From Strigamia acuminata (Eukaryota > Arthropoda > Chilopoda > Geophilomorpha > Linotaeniidae): DNA of 64,000 nt. The stretch lies in assembly GCA_949358305.1 (NCBI GenBank), contig OX442314.1, positions 54,445,369-54,509,368 on the forward strand, read 5' to 3'. The notes under the pieces are model-generated. The model was given only the letters and a program-made list of their open reading frames with translations, had not been told where the DNA came from and ran no database searches. Below, in pieces: positions 32,118 through 44,436 of the stretch (the stretch's first letter is position 1; every line of letters starts with the position of its first letter). The position numbers were made by a program, and so were the translations under genes.

Positions 32118-33370
32118 TTTGAAAATGTTAGTTTCCGATAGGAAGAATGCTCTTTTCTATGTCGAAATGATCTCGGAAAATTATGAAACCAAGCTCAAAC
32201 GACTGCAAATTAAATTTTGCATCCGCCTATATCTTTTATTTTTTAATTCGGTCAAGAAAAACTACCGATTCGGACGTTTTTAGCGGGTGAACGAATGGAG
32301 AAAATTACAAATTGTTCGTCGCGATACGTTTTTTGTTCTTTTCTACGTCGTAATGAGGTCGGAAAATAATGAAACCAAGCTCATTTTGAAGAGGAGACAA
32401 TTCTGCACCAGCCTGTATTGATTATTTTTTCATTCGGGTGAAAAAAAGTAGCGATTCGGCCCAATTTAGCGGGTGAATCGAATGAATAAATTTCAAAATG
32501 TTCGTCGCGATAAGTTTTTCAATTGTTTCTACATCAAGAAGAGCTCGGAAAATTCTGAAATCAAGCTCATTTCAAAGAGGAGACAATTCTGCACAACCCT
32601 GTATTTTTTAATTTTCGATTTGGTCAAGAAAAAGTACCGATTCGGGCGATCTTTGTGGGCGACCGATTGGAAAATTTTTGCAAAATTTGAATTTGACCAT
32701 GAAAAATCCAAAATTTATAAACATGGAGCGATTGGATTGTTTAAAACATGTTTCCAGTGTGAAAAATCCCGCTGAAAGCGATGGTGTCAATAACTCTTTG
32801 ATGGAATTATGGTTGGGCTTTTTATTAGCAAAAGTCGATCTTATTTGGATAAAAAAGGAGAAGAAAATGGTAAAAGCCACCGACAGATGGTACTTTGCGG
32901 GTGTTGGCAGGTCTTTGCGGGTCTTTAGGAGTGTTTGCGGGAGTGATGGCGGATGCTTGCGGGGGTGAACGGCGGGTAAACAGCTAGCGATTCGGGCGAT
33001 TATAGCGGGGATCGAATGGAGAAATTTGAAAATGTTCGTCCCGATGTGTTTTTTTTATGTTTTCTGTATCGAAATGAGGTCGGATAATTCTGAAACCAAG
33101 CTCATTGGAAAGATAATCAAAATCTGCACGAGTCTGTATTTTTTTTAATTCGAATCGGTTGAGAAAACGTACCGATTCGGACGATCTTAGCGGGCGACAT
33201 AATCAGAAATTTGGTGCAAAATTTGGATTCGACCATGAAAAACCCAAAATTTGAAGAAAGAACCGATTGGAATGTTTAAATAAAGTTTCCAGTGTGGAAA
33301 ATCCCGCTGAAAACGATGATGTCAATAACCTTTTGATTGGAATCATGGTTGGGCTTTTAATTTGCAAAAA
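32118..33370 (+). repeat. About 186-bp tandem repeat, three to four units plus a duplicated flank
   Basis: AAGCTC anchors recur at 32191, 32377 and 32563 (186-bp steps). A fourth unit is near 33098. A second segment (AAAATTTG...GAAAAATCCCGCTGAAA) is present at about 32675-32830 and again at 33210-33360. Each unit contains ACCGATTCGG and a TAGCGGGTGAACG-type box. Short open frames here come from the repeat. Confidence 0.75.
32885..32990 (+). repeat. G-rich minisatellite, part 1
   Basis: Runs of GCGGGTGTT and TTTGCGGG end in GAACGGCGGGTAAACAGCTAG. The closing box is repeated at 33672-33695, so the two G-rich arrays share an end. Confidence 0.6.
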
Positions 33371-33509
33371 TTGATCTTTTTTGTACAGTTTTGAACAAAT
33401 TGTAGCCACGGTCGTGGGAAATATTAAATATTTTAAAAATCTGAGTTGATATTCAGATTCCCAGAGTGTGTTTATGCTTTCTACCCAAACTATCATTACA
33501 ATTATTCAA

Positions 33510-33700
33510 GATGGCGGGTGTTTGTGGGCGTTTGTGGGGTGATGGCGGGTGTTTGTGGGGTGATGGAAGGTGTTTGCGGGTGTTTGTAGGGTGATGGAGG
33601 GTATTTGCGGGGGTGTTGGTGATCGCTGCATTGACGTTTGGTTTTGTTGGGTTTGATTTTGGTTTGGTTTGCGGGTGAACGGCGGGTGAACAGCTAGTCC
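33510..33700 (+). repeat. G-rich minisatellite, part 2
   Basis: Irregular repeats of GCGGGTGTTTGTGGGGTGAT. Many GGG runs on the plus strand fit the spacing for G-quadruplex formation. Confidence 0.65.
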
Positions 33701-34151
33701 AAGTTCTAATCAGCATTACGCTGAGCACGACTTCGTCAAGGCCCCCAATTCCCCAGAACTCGGAGAAGATTTAGGTTTCTGAGCAGTTTGACGTATTCCC
33801 GATCTGACTAAGAGTGGTACGATATATAATTTTGTTTGTGCATTGTTGATTCTTAAAAGATCGTTCATATTATTTTATTACAGGTATTTTTCATTTTAAT
33901 TAGGACATTTTGTTATTATTTCATAATTAGTATTTACTAATTTATTATTTACTTATTCATTAATGTCATTGATTTGCAAGAGTTTGTGTAACGAGTGGAC
34001 ATTCTAAGCTTTGTAGAGTACGGTATATCATATTCCTCATTTCGCTGTTACGTTTATTGATCATTTGTGTAGAGTATATCAAAAGATTCGCTCACCTAAA
34101 ATATTAATTTTCGTTTAATTTCTATAATATCCATAATTTGAAAGATGACCT
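33700..34151. other. AT-rich stretch, nothing recognised
   Basis: No open frame, LTR edge or tandem repeat seen. Confidence 0.5.
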
Positions 34152-34154
34152 TTA

Positions 34155-34702
34155 TACCCTGTTCGCACTACATAGTCTAGATAAAACTTGAGCTAGCTTA
34201 GCTCAATCTAGATTGGGTTTAGCCTAGTTGTTGAGCCAAACTGTTCGCACTAGCACTGTTTTTGAGGCTATTCCAGACATTACTTAGCAATAAATCCAGG
34301 AATAAATAATGCAAAAAAAAGTGCCGATAAACAAGTCATGATGTTTTTGTCCACACATTTTCAAAAGCAGTGCATTGTTTTGACGAGATTGATATCAAAT
34401 CAGACTCGACTGTTGCAATTTCTACAATCAAGAAGACGAAAGCAACGGTATTTTCCATTTGGCTGACCACTGGTATGGAAGCCATGTTTGTTTGACCAAT
34501 AATCGCGATGCATTATGGGTATCATGGCATCACAAGCTAGCTTAAGCATAGAACTAGCTAATCCAGTTCCCTGAACTAGATTATTTTATCTAGTTTCAAA
34601 ACCGATAAGCTAGCTTAGGATAAGCTAGTTGTGTTCGCACTACATTTATACAACTAGTTATAAAGAGTTAAGCTAGCTTGACTCTGTAGTGCGAACGGGG
34701 TA
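34155..34702. mobile_element. Harbinger/PIF-type MITE, 548 bp
   Basis: Terminal inverted repeats TACCCTGTTCGCACTACA and its near-complement (21 of 23 positions) are flanked by TTA on both sides (34152-34154 and 34703-34705). A 3-bp TTA duplication is typical of PIF/Harbinger. The interior is noncoding. Clusters of AGCTAGCTTA and CTAGTT near both ends form subterminal repeats, as used for transposase binding. Confidence 0.85.
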
Positions 34703-34705
34703 TTA

Positions 34706-35740
34706 GGCGAATAAATTTCGTTGCAATCATTCCATTCGTTTTATTTTATAACCTTGCGTTAACAATGTTCAGTTTTTATGTCTTTTAATATGCCCCTGGC
34801 TACATGAATTGTTTATTTTATTTTATTCTTTTTAGCGATCAGGTCCCCGACATTTTTTGAGATGAATTATATTTCCTTTATGTGTGTCTTACACAGTGCT
34901 TATTTTGTTTTGTGTATGTCAAAACTTGACTGGTGGTATTCCCATTTATTTGAATTTAATTGTCAGAATTGTGTATAATTACTTTGTTAATTTTTTTTTT
35001 AGTTGACCTTATTAGTTTGTTTAATGTTCATTTGTGTAACCTTTAATTTTGGTCCATAGGAAGTTCTTCCAAGTTTTATTTTAATGAACTAGTTTTCGCA
35101 CCAGCAGTGATTTCCGGGCCAGCTCGTGGGACGGCGAACCCGGCCTGGGCAGAACACCCTCTCGCTACCGAGAAGGTTTTAGATTTTTTGGGCAGGTTCA
35201 ACCAGGTTCTGACACATTCTGTCGCCCATTCTTGAATTTACGTAAAATAAATAGCTTTCTTGTGGAATTTCTGCAGTTATTCACCATTTTGGTGACATTC
35301 AGAGCGGGTTAAACCCAGAGTGTGTCACTCTTGGCAAAATACGGTCACCTCCTTATGTATTGGAGGGTAGCACAATTTTCTGTTGGGAGTAAAATTTTAA
35401 CTTTTATAAAAAAAATACAGTATTCTTTTTTGAGATTAATGTACATGGTGATTACGCATCGGGAGTTTTTGCAGGAGAGTCTTTACTCTGATTCTTATCC
35501 AATAAAGTCTTTTCTCCCTATGATGTTCTTTTTTTTTTTAGGTGGATTGTAGCTCTTGAGACATCTGTTAATGCGTACGTTATGCGCACGCACATTCCAC
35601 CCGGGGACGTCTAACGGTACAAAAGTGCCGTAAAAGTAAGTATGCATAGTAAAAATAAATAAAGATTTACTTCAGAACTTTGGGTTGTTTAATGACCTCT
35701 AATTATAACTCATGAGTCCGAAGGCATATAAGTGGCAAAA
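34706..35740. other. Noncoding stretch with a GC-rich island
   Basis: AT-rich apart from about 35100-35220 (CCGGGCCAGCTCGTGGGACGG). It could be a fragment of an older element, but no frame is kept. Confidence 0.4.
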
Positions 35741-37602
35741 CCACGGCCTATAAGTTGTTTTTCTCTTTTCTTGTCGTCTCAACAACCCTGTCGCCATCTT
35801 GGTTTTCCACTCCGCACAGTGAAGCCAACTTCAGGGGTGGCTTCCTTTTTACTCCTCTGTGTGTGTTGTTGATCAACACAGCGTGTGACCTTGCAGTTTC
35901 TCCCCTCTTCTTTCACATACGAATGAAGAATTTGTTTTGTTTGGGTTTTAGGCATGTAATACCGTACTAATGAGGTGCTCCTCATTTGTATTGGCCTGTG
36001 GCTTTCATTGGCCTTCATACCAATGAGGTTTTGTTTTCAGGTTATATAAGCTCTGTTCAGAGCTTGATTCAGCGATTTTGCCCACTTTTTTGACTTGACA
36101 TATTTTGCTTGACCTTTGGTTAACTTTATATTGTGAGTCAAAACTTGACGCACTATCACGGTTCAGTTGTGTTGCCCTACGACCAAAATCTTAACCTACT
36201 TGGTATTAAATTACCAGGCAACCATGTAAAGCTTCCTTTGGCTAAGACCCAAGGGAAGCAGGATGGCAATGGAGGTGATAGATTGGTTTTGTTACCTATA
36301 CTCCAACTTTGCCACCCTGGCTTTGTTGGTGGATTTTCCCGCCAAAGACCAAGTGTACCTTTTTGACTGGACTCAATAACGTTGCTAATAGCTAGGTAAG
36401 CCATATTTCATTTGCACTCTTAAATTATTAGTTAGCAAGCTTTAGTGAATTTCCACTATAGTCCTCAATGACTCTTAAATTAAGAGTGAGTTGTTTAGTT
36501 GCTACAGTTACTTTTTATACAGTCAATTGTTAGCTAATCATTTCTTATACTCGTTTCATTGGACTCCATATCACTTTAATATGGACTCCCCTTACCTAAA
36601 TTCTGGTTATTGTTGACATAGTACTTCACTTCAAGTAATTGTTGTGTATCTCAATGTGTCACAATCCGACTTAATAAAGATGTTACAAGTAGATACTTAG
36701 CACTGAGCAATCAGTGACTATCTCAATGCTTGTAGCTGTTCTTTACTTAGCTCGAGCAATCGCTCAAACACTTTGCAAACAGATAGCTAGGTCTTGACTC
36801 TCAATGTCTGTTTTGCATTTCTTATAGCCATTTTCTTGGGTCTTTAACCCACAACCCGATTAATTAAGAGTTTATACTCTTATTAATCCCTTGCCTTAAT
36901 TAAACAATTAAGTTTTTAGCCGCATTGACTTTCTTCAAAGTCAATGCATTGTTTGTGACGACATCTATAAAACTGCAGCCGAACCGAATTGCATTCTTTG
37001 ACATCTTGATTGAGCCACCATTTTGCTTTACCCTTTTAATTCCCTTAGCGTAATTAAAAGAGCTCATTCTCTTTACACTTTTGTTTGTTTCCCCCTTTTG
37101 CTTTGGGCCATGAATTCCTCATGCATCCCAAATGCTCTAGTTTTGTCAGTGTATTTGTATCGTTTGTCTTTGTATTACCCCAATTATATTGGAGGCTTTG
37201 TGAATAGCACTGTTGCATATTTAAATATATATATATTATATATATTAGTAATTAATTAGAACAATTAATAAATTAGCTTTATTATATTTCACACACTTGT
37301 GTTGGCTCAATTATATTATATTTTACATCATATTCCTCGATCAATTTGTGCTGTCGCTTTAATTACGAAGTCAGATATTTAATTCCTTTTATATGGTTAA
37401 TTTCACATGTTATATTCCTTTCTAGCCCTCGGGCTATTTGTGGTCACTGGCTCAGCAACTCCCTCAACCTCTTGTGTGACTCACGTCACTCAAGGGTTCT
37501 TCTCCCGCCTTTACTGCAATTGCCATTGCAGTCTTGCATTACCCCTTAGATATTCTTCAGTATTAGGATATAATTTATTCATGTCTATTTTTTTCGTCAC
37601 AG
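35741..37602. other. T-rich stretch without a convincing gene
   Basis: A TATATAAG box (near 36044) and AATAAA (near 36673) suggest an LTR or a promoter, but no paired edge was found. Short open frames at 36133-36366 and 37023-37549 have no recognised domain. It ends in a pyrimidine-rich acceptor TTTTTTTCGTCACAG at about 37602. Confidence 0.35.
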
Positions 37603-38535
37603 AGGTAACGAGGTTCCTTGTCCGCTCTGTAATGGATGCGGGTGGATGACCGCGATAGTGCCCGGAATTCACGCATTGGTTTGCGCCAATTGCGGGGGGA
37701 CCAAGAGACGGCCTTCCAAAAACCCACGGAGTTACGACCTGACACCGTTTCTCGTGAAGGGATTAATCACGCCAATCCCTCGCCCGTGGATGTCTTGCAA
37801 GAAGTGTAAGCTAATTCATAAGGAGGATGAAGAAGCGATCTTCGTAAATCCCGATGAATTACATCCGACTGATACACCGTACGGCGGATTTACCGAGCGT
37901 CAGCCGGACCCTCAACCGTCAGCGACTGCTACGAGTAGTAGTCAGCTTCCAGAGACCTCTATCACCTCGGTGGCACTGTCCCAACAAATGGCCGATATTC
38001 AACTACTGCCGCAAGAGACCGTAGATGAACAACTACCATTGGTATGGTCGGAACCATATATGGCCTTCGAGCGACCTCCTGCTCAGTCGATTCGCGCTAC
38101 CACAGCTATTCACGTCACAGTGAAAGAGAAAGTAGTCTCCAAGGTCCTGGTAGTTTCTCCTTATGTAGCTTTGAAGGAAATGTCGAACATCGAGCAAGCT
38201 CATGCAGAAATGGATCATTATCTACCGATGATTGTGGAGGCAGCGAAGGATATTTCGAATTCGATTCGGGCCAATCAAGAACCGAATTTCAACATTCCAT
38301 TAATTATCATGCGATTCTTAGTTTGTTTATTCTCAGAAGGGAAAAGCCCAGCATGGAAGAATTACCACAACTGCAAATTGTAACACACAGAATTTTACTA
38401 CTACTGCGTACAGAGTGGATGAACCGACGCCAAGACCTGCTCAACCACTTCCAACCATTGGCTCCACCTGGGAAGCCTTGGAACCAATATTATAACCCTG
38501 TGATATTGCTATCGATTCAGCTTGAGATTAACTAG
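37603..38535 (+). pseudogene. Zinc-finger accessory-type ORF, frameshifted
   Basis: From a probable acceptor at 37602 the frame opens with EVPCPLCNGCGWMTA, then VCANCGG and MSCKKCKL, giving four Cys pairs spaced like a double zinc ribbon. A Pro/Ser-rich linker and a block MDHYLPMIVEAAKDIS...IPLIIMRF follow. The frame stops at 38383, but the next frame continues with HRILLLLRTEWMNRRQDLL to 38535, so one frameshift near 38340-38380 broke it. The block matches EIHHYLPMVREAALDIS...LPIMIMRW in the ORF at 51381. Function unknown. Confidence 0.5.
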
Positions 38536-38822
38536 CTCCGCATTTTCCGGGATGATCTTCGCGCAATGTTGGATGCGTTCACTAATGGTGTATTATGGCC
38601 AAACCACTTAATTAGGTAAGAAATCAAATTGGAATTTCATTGAATAGTTAATATTTTTTCTAATTTAGGATGTACCAACAGCAGTAATGTTTTTTACCAC
38701 TCCTTTCTTACATTCAGTATCAACCATGTCGTAGCTGTTACCCGCTGCAGAGATTTCTTTAATATGATTATCTCAGTAAGTTTAATTTCATAAATTTATT
38801 ATATTTTTATATTTATATATAT
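38536..38822. other. AT-rich spacer into which the solo LTR inserted
   Basis: Ends in an ATAT-rich run used as target for the LTR. Nothing else is recognised. Confidence 0.4.
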
Positions 38823-39419
38823 TGTCACGCGTACGGATCGTCCCGAATGCCGAGCGATCCGTAGCGCGCAATTAGAGTTATAATTCGGTAAATGTTGCTT
38901 AATTTCGGCCACAGATGGCGTTGACGATTGGAAACCGTCATCGCCATGTGATTGGACCGATTAATTCGTGAATGGGGGTTAGGGCAGATTTGCTATAAAA
39001 CCGCCCGCTTTCAGACAGAGCTTTCTTCTCTCTCCAGACTTTGACAGGTAACTATCAACTACACCCGCCCTTACTAGAGAGTCTGATGTCGCCTCGATAC
39101 AGAGAGCGGCTGACTGACTATAAACCAAATTAGTGTTATTGAATTTGAGTCATCACAAGGTTATTTCATGAAACAGTTAATAAAAGTTGTAATGTTTAAT
39201 AGATGTGAAATGAGAATCCATTCAGATAATATTCCAGAACTGTAGTAATTGATTTGTAGACCTGAATTTAAAGAAGGTCGAACAAACTTTGTTTGTCCGG
39301 CTTAATAAAACAATTGTCTGAATTTGAAAGCATAAACAAACTTCTCTTTCTTTCTACTCATTCATAATAAAACAATGTCACGTGGACCTCGGTCAAAAGG
39401 GGCCAGAATCCACGTAACA
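38823..39419 (+). repeat. Solo LTR, 597 bp, Ty3/gypsy type
   Basis: TGTCACGCGTACGG...CCACGTAACA, flanked on both sides by ATAT. It contains TATAAAA (38994-39000) with a pyrimidine-rich start region 30 bp later, and AATAAA signals. No internal element sequence is attached, so it arose by LTR-LTR recombination. A degraded relative of its first 60 bp is near 55703. Confidence 0.8.
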
Positions 39420-39449
39420 ATATATATAGAAGTGTGTCGAAATAACTTG

Positions 39450-39740
39450 AATTCTACGCTTGACATGGAGCTGGACATGTAGCTGGAACCGTTGTCGGAA
39501 CCGGAACCGGTTCCGGTAACAGTACCTAGTCGCCGCATGAAATGGAATGCAAAAGAAGAGCAGGAGTTGTATCGTGGCGTAAAAAATTATGGTGATAAAG
39601 GAGGAGATTAGGCAGGACATTGATGAAAATGTTCATCTAGGTAAATATACCGGTGGCCAACTCTGCAATAAATTTCGCAGTTTAAAAAAAGATTCTACTC
39701 GTTCAGATTCTAGTTGCGAGCGCTGCTTGCAACAGCGTGT
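39450..39740 (+). pseudogene. Myb/SANT-domain remnant
   Basis: RRMKWNAKEEQELYRGVKNYG and, in another frame, LGKYTGGQLCNKFRSLKK resemble the two halves of a TRF-like Myb domain. An in-frame TAG and a frameshift break it. It is probably a captured or decayed gene piece. Confidence 0.4.
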
Positions 39741-39779
39741 TATTTTTGAGAAAATTCAGTTTGTTTATTGAATTTTCGC

Positions 39780-40267
39780 CTGCATTGATTACCTTAATTT
39801 GCAATTAAGTTAATCAATCCATTACATCAGTTAGTTTAGAGTTAGTTATTTTAGAGAGTTTAATCACGTATAAGTCCCGTCGCGGCATTAGTGTTTTTTG
39901 GAGCTTTGGTGTAATTTTAATTTTAGATTAAAGTCCAGGATCACTATAGTGTGTAAGCTTATCCAAGTATAAATGTTTTTTTATGACTTGAGTGTTGTAT
40001 TTATTTTGTATTTATCCGGTTATCTTTCCAATGTGGCATAGGATTTGTTCTGCTTTGTTTTTACGCAAATCTGTATGTTATTTTGGACACAGGAGTCACT
40101 ATTGTAAACTCGTGTGTCTTGTTTCATATCATTGGACCAAGAAGATCAATAGAAGGCATGCCATAGTAAAATAAACATGACTGGTATTTTTGCAAAGTCA
40201 CTACACATGGATTTATTTCATTTACTCATTAAATCTGGTCAATTCCCACAACAAGCACGACGCCAGT
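39780..40267. other. AT-rich stretch, no gene seen
   Basis: Small frame at 39992-40174 has no domain. Ends with three to four TTTGATATAA repeats (40275-40312) at the edge of the next repeat copy. Confidence 0.45.
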
Positions 40268-40808
40268 GACCCAATTTGATATTTGATATAATTTGATATA
40301 ATTTGATATAATTGAGTACATTGGTGGGAGTGTCCTGCAACTGCAAAAAAAAACAACGTATCGTCTCAAGAATTAGAATTTGAAAATGTTTTCCTCATCA
40401 CAAAAAAACAGAGGGAGACTATTGTAGCATCAACCCCAGAACTGTTTTTTGGGATGGAACAAGCATTTAGAGAAATTTTCCAAAACAAAAAAGCAATGTG
40501 TTTAGAGAAGTTCCAATAGCAACTTGAAGTTAAAAACATTTACCAGATTTTTGAAGTTGCTGTTAATAAGTCAACTGTGGCAAATTTTACAAAATGTCAC
40601 TTTATAAAAGCATATGCAGATGCTATTTTTCAACAAAAGCTCATGCAAAATGCATGAAACTTATCCTAAAGTTTCAAGAAAATAAGGCTTAAATAAATAA
40701 ATTGGCATTTGGAAAATCATTTCATTAAATTTGCATTTAAGTCTGTGCTTATAGTGAGAGTAGAGGGGAATTCAATGAGTTTAAGGTAAAAGCAAGAGTA
40801 TATTAAGT
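40268..40808 (+). pseudogene. Degraded transposon protein, family copy B
   Basis: Same order of segments as copy A (IEYIGGSVL... to FREIFQNKKAMC) with several stops. The copy is cut by the solo LTR at 40809, and its right part resumes at 42365. Confidence 0.5.
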
Positions 40809-42364
40809 TGTGACGATTCTACTTTTGGCTGAATAATTAGCCATTTAAGAGTGATAAATCGGTTTAAACAAGACATTTCTACAACTAGAAATAACCCAAC
40901 CGAGATAAGCTATGAAGTGTGCGCTAAATGAATAAATGACCAAATAATACGTACTTACGGTTTCACCTGCTTGTTTCTACGAATACAAATGGTTCGGGGT
41001 TCTGGATACGTGTAAGAGGCGGCTACACTGGTTGAGGATCCGGGCGATGCACGAAGGGTACGGCTGACTTTGCGGCATCGTCACAAATAACGCTAGGGAG
41101 ACGTATTGGGTCCCGCAGCACGAACAGCTAATAATGCGAAGAGTCCTTTGCATTGGTTAGGAATATTCTTTAGAATATTCCAGGATCAAATAAATATAAA
41201 ATCATTAGTGAAATATAACAAATGAATTGTTATATAAATATTAATGGGGCGGGGACAGTCACGACAGTTGAGAGAACCGTCGCGGGAGTTGTTGAGGCTC
41301 CATCCGCCAGCATGCCTTACGACGACAAGATCTCGTGATCAGGCGCCGAGTATTTAATTGTGTGCTTTAAATCGCTATCGGTGGTACCAGCCACCGGGTA
41401 AACATTCCTATGGACTTTTGCCAATTACAGGATTACCAATACCTGAGTAGTTGTTTAACGTACTGTCTTCACGGACAATGCTCACAGGCTACCAACCCGG
41501 CGTAGTGTGCCTGTAAATAGGCCCTTCACCGACCTTTAACGTACGGAAGGACCATAAAGAGAACCCTGGAAACATGGTTGTTTATGTTTGTTTCGTGCTC
41601 GGGTGGGACCTCCCGCACACATGCTCTTGGCAGAGCGTCTGACCTTCGTCCAAGGAATCGCTCAGATAGATGCGACTATCACCGATCATATAATTTGATA
41701 TTTATTTAACGGGTTAATCAATCCCGTGCATGAACGATATACTAAGCCACCGTATGAAATCCTACTGCTCCTTTAGAGCAGCTGGCTAACACTACGGGGC
41801 CATTTCATGCGAGCGCATGTCTATTACCGGAGTTAGCCTTCCCGAAAAGGCCCTACAACAACAATAACAATAGTAATGAATACCGATTGTGGAGAGCTGA
41901 GGTGGCCTGATGTGTCGATAAGAAAGTGAGATCAAACGATAACAACAATTCAATTACAGACATATACAGTTATCAAGCCAGGGGGGTGAGAGGTTGAGAA
42001 ACTGGAGCTTATATAGTTCTGTAGAACGACTAGATTGGCAACAGCCAATCAGCAATCGAATCGGTGGATTCGTGGGTCACTAGTCCGGACCTAATATAAG
42101 ACTATGTCCAGATGGGCCCAGTTGGGGTCCGGAAGGGTTCGATTGGTCCCCTTCAACAAGTAACTATAAAATATAATATTGATTCGGTAGAATCAATTGT
42201 TTAAGTAAATAATACTTTATCATGTTTAATAAATATCTTATATTTATTCACATCTTTATAACAATTAATTATAATTGTCGCAATTCATTCGAAAATGCGC
42301 GCTTTTAATCAAATAGCGCCGTCTGGCGATAAATCTGAGAAAATACGGTTTTATAACCGTCACA
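40809..42364 (-). repeat. Solo LTR, 1556 bp, relative of the nested element's LTR
   Basis: Plus strand TGTGACGATTC...ATAACCGTCACA, with the inverted ends TGTGACG/CGTCACA. The flanks AAGT and AGGT fit a 4-bp duplication with one change. Segments such as AGCGCCGTCTGGCGATA and TTATATAG correspond to the 1913-bp LTRs at 14216 and 21727. Comparing with copies A and C shows the insertion point clearly. Confidence 0.75.
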
Positions 42365-42820
42365 AGGTAAAATGATACTTTCATTTCGGAATGCAGGCTT
42401 AAAATACAGTCATGTAAATGCCACATCCATGTGGGAATGCAGGCTTACAATACAGTTATGTAAATGCCACATTCATGCGGAAATGCGAGCTTGCAAAGAA
42501 TTTTAGATTGCAGTCAGAATTGACAGAAATTAGCAAATGACCAGAGCTCTCTTCTGGTTTCACTGTGACTAAATCTAGTCATCAGTTTATCCAGGGGTGA
42601 CCACGAGGAGATAGAGAGTTGGATTTTACATCCCCAAATTTAATACTCAATGAATTTAATGGCGATTTTGTATTGAATTTCACCGAACAAATAAATCAAT
42701 TTTAAAACAATTTAGAGCCATTTTTTTTAAAAATAATAAAAGGAAAAGACCACGTAAATGTATCGAATAAATACCGGTGTGTAAATGTTGAGGTTATGTA
42801 CTTCAAAATTCTTTAAAATA

Positions 42821-43179
42821 CCGTATATCTGTAAATAGCGCACCCGTGCGCTATTTGCAAAAAAATATTCTGACCCGCGTGGTATTAGAGGCCCGCGGGC
42901 TATTTCCACCCAGCATCGGCCGACTGGCCGATGGTGGGTTTTTTGAACGTATTGGCAACGAAAAACACTAAAAAAGTGTGACAATTGAAACGATTTCCAC
43001 ACGTTTCGGTAATTTTCTGCCGAAACGTATGAAAAACGTGACATTTGTCATCCTTTTTTGGCACATTTCGGGCCTCCAATTGTGTGCCCGCGCGCAATTC
43101 AAGGCCCGCGTGTTATTGGCCAAAATATAATTTGCCCCGCGCGCAATTTGAGGCCCGCGTACTAACCGCAGATATACGG
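42821..43179. mobile_element. 359-bp MITE with TA target duplication
   Basis: Terminal inverted repeats CCGTATATCTG / CAGATATACGG with TA on both sides. The paralogous repeat units at 6805 and 59610 read TTTAAAATACGAAACTGG without interruption, giving direct empty-site proof. The interior repeats GGCCCGCG and CGCGCAATT boxes near both ends. TA duplication suits a Tc1/mariner-like mobiliser. Confidence 0.9.
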
Positions 43180-43955
43180 TACGAAACTGGTCAGACAGAT
43201 TTAAATCAAAAAAGCATCGATAATAAAAATATTCTCACAGTAATTGAATAAACGCGATACAAACCAATTAAATAACCGTTCGAGAAAACGACCAAAACTA
43301 ACGTTCCTCTGCGCCGTGCCTCCATTGTGATAAATGTCTATACGGGGTTCACATTTCGTAAAACACGCGTTTCTAAATATAGAAATAATTCCGATGCTAA
43401 CCGAAAAATCTTATGCATTAAAGCTTTTCGACAGATAAGTGATATGCAAAAATTAAATTCCAAGAAATAAAATAGATTCACAATTTGCAATAAATATTCT
43501 TGTCTAAGGTGTAAGTCCTGATCATCTTAGGTTTAATCGGGAGCACACATGAATCATCTTTTCGTTTTGAAGAGGTAGAGAGTTGGATTTTACACCCCCA
43601 AATGAAATACACTCAACGAATTTGCTCGATATTTTGTATTGAATTTCACCCAACAAATAAATCAAATTTAAAACAATTTAGAGCCATTTATTTTAAAAAT
43701 CAATACAAAAAAATGACCACGTAAATGTATCGAATAATTACCGGTATGAAAATGTTGAGGTTTTGTCCTTCAAATACGAAACTGGTCAGACAGATTGAAA
43801 TCAGAAATGCAACGGCAATAAAAATACCCGCACTGTAATTGAATAAAAGCGATACAAATTAATGAAATAACTGTTCGTGAAAGCGACCAAAACTAACGTT
43901 CCTCTGCGCCGTGCCTCCATTGTGATGAGTCTTTGTTTGAACGTCTGTGCCTCTG

Positions 43956-43989
43956 TGTGAACCCCGTATACATGTATACGGGGTTCACA
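43956..43989. repeat. 34-bp perfect palindrome
   Basis: Arms TGTGAACCCCGTATACA and its complement meet at 43972/43973. It corresponds to the palindrome in copy A. Confidence 0.92.
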
Positions 43990-44436
43990 TTTCGGAAGAC
44001 ACGAGTTTCTGAATATAGAAACAATCCCGATGCCAACCGACAAATATTTGGGATTTAATTTTTTCGACAGATATGTGATTTGCAAAAAATTAAATTCTTA
44101 GAAATAAAACGGACTCACAATTTGCTATAAATATTGTTGCCTAAAGTCTAAATCCTTATCGTCTTGGGTTTAATCGAGAGCACACACGAATCTCTTTTCG
44201 TTTCGCTCTTGTGTGATGAACTCGGTCTTTAGAAAACCTGACGTAAAATCAAATTGGCAACTCAGAAAATTACGCAACATCATGAAGTAAATATAAGAAA
44301 TGAAAATAAAATTGGTTACATGTTATAAAAATTAAAAATTAAAAAAAAATTAAAAAGCATGAATTCTTTCAACTGCATATCGACATCGTTGTGGTTCTTC
44401 ATAGTCCAGTGAATCGTTAATTTTTTATTTTTCAGG

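Larger units (their letters stand above)
42365..44210 (+). repeat. Tandem and dimeric repeat units of family copy B
   Basis: Holds about two 46-bp repeats and two of the 600-bp units, matching 6281-7780. The first unit is interrupted by the 359-bp MITE at 42821-43179. Confidence 0.75.

Noticed and set aside
35741-37602. A complete LTR element or gene here
   Set aside because: TATA and AATAAA signals were seen, but no paired ends, primer site or long frame.
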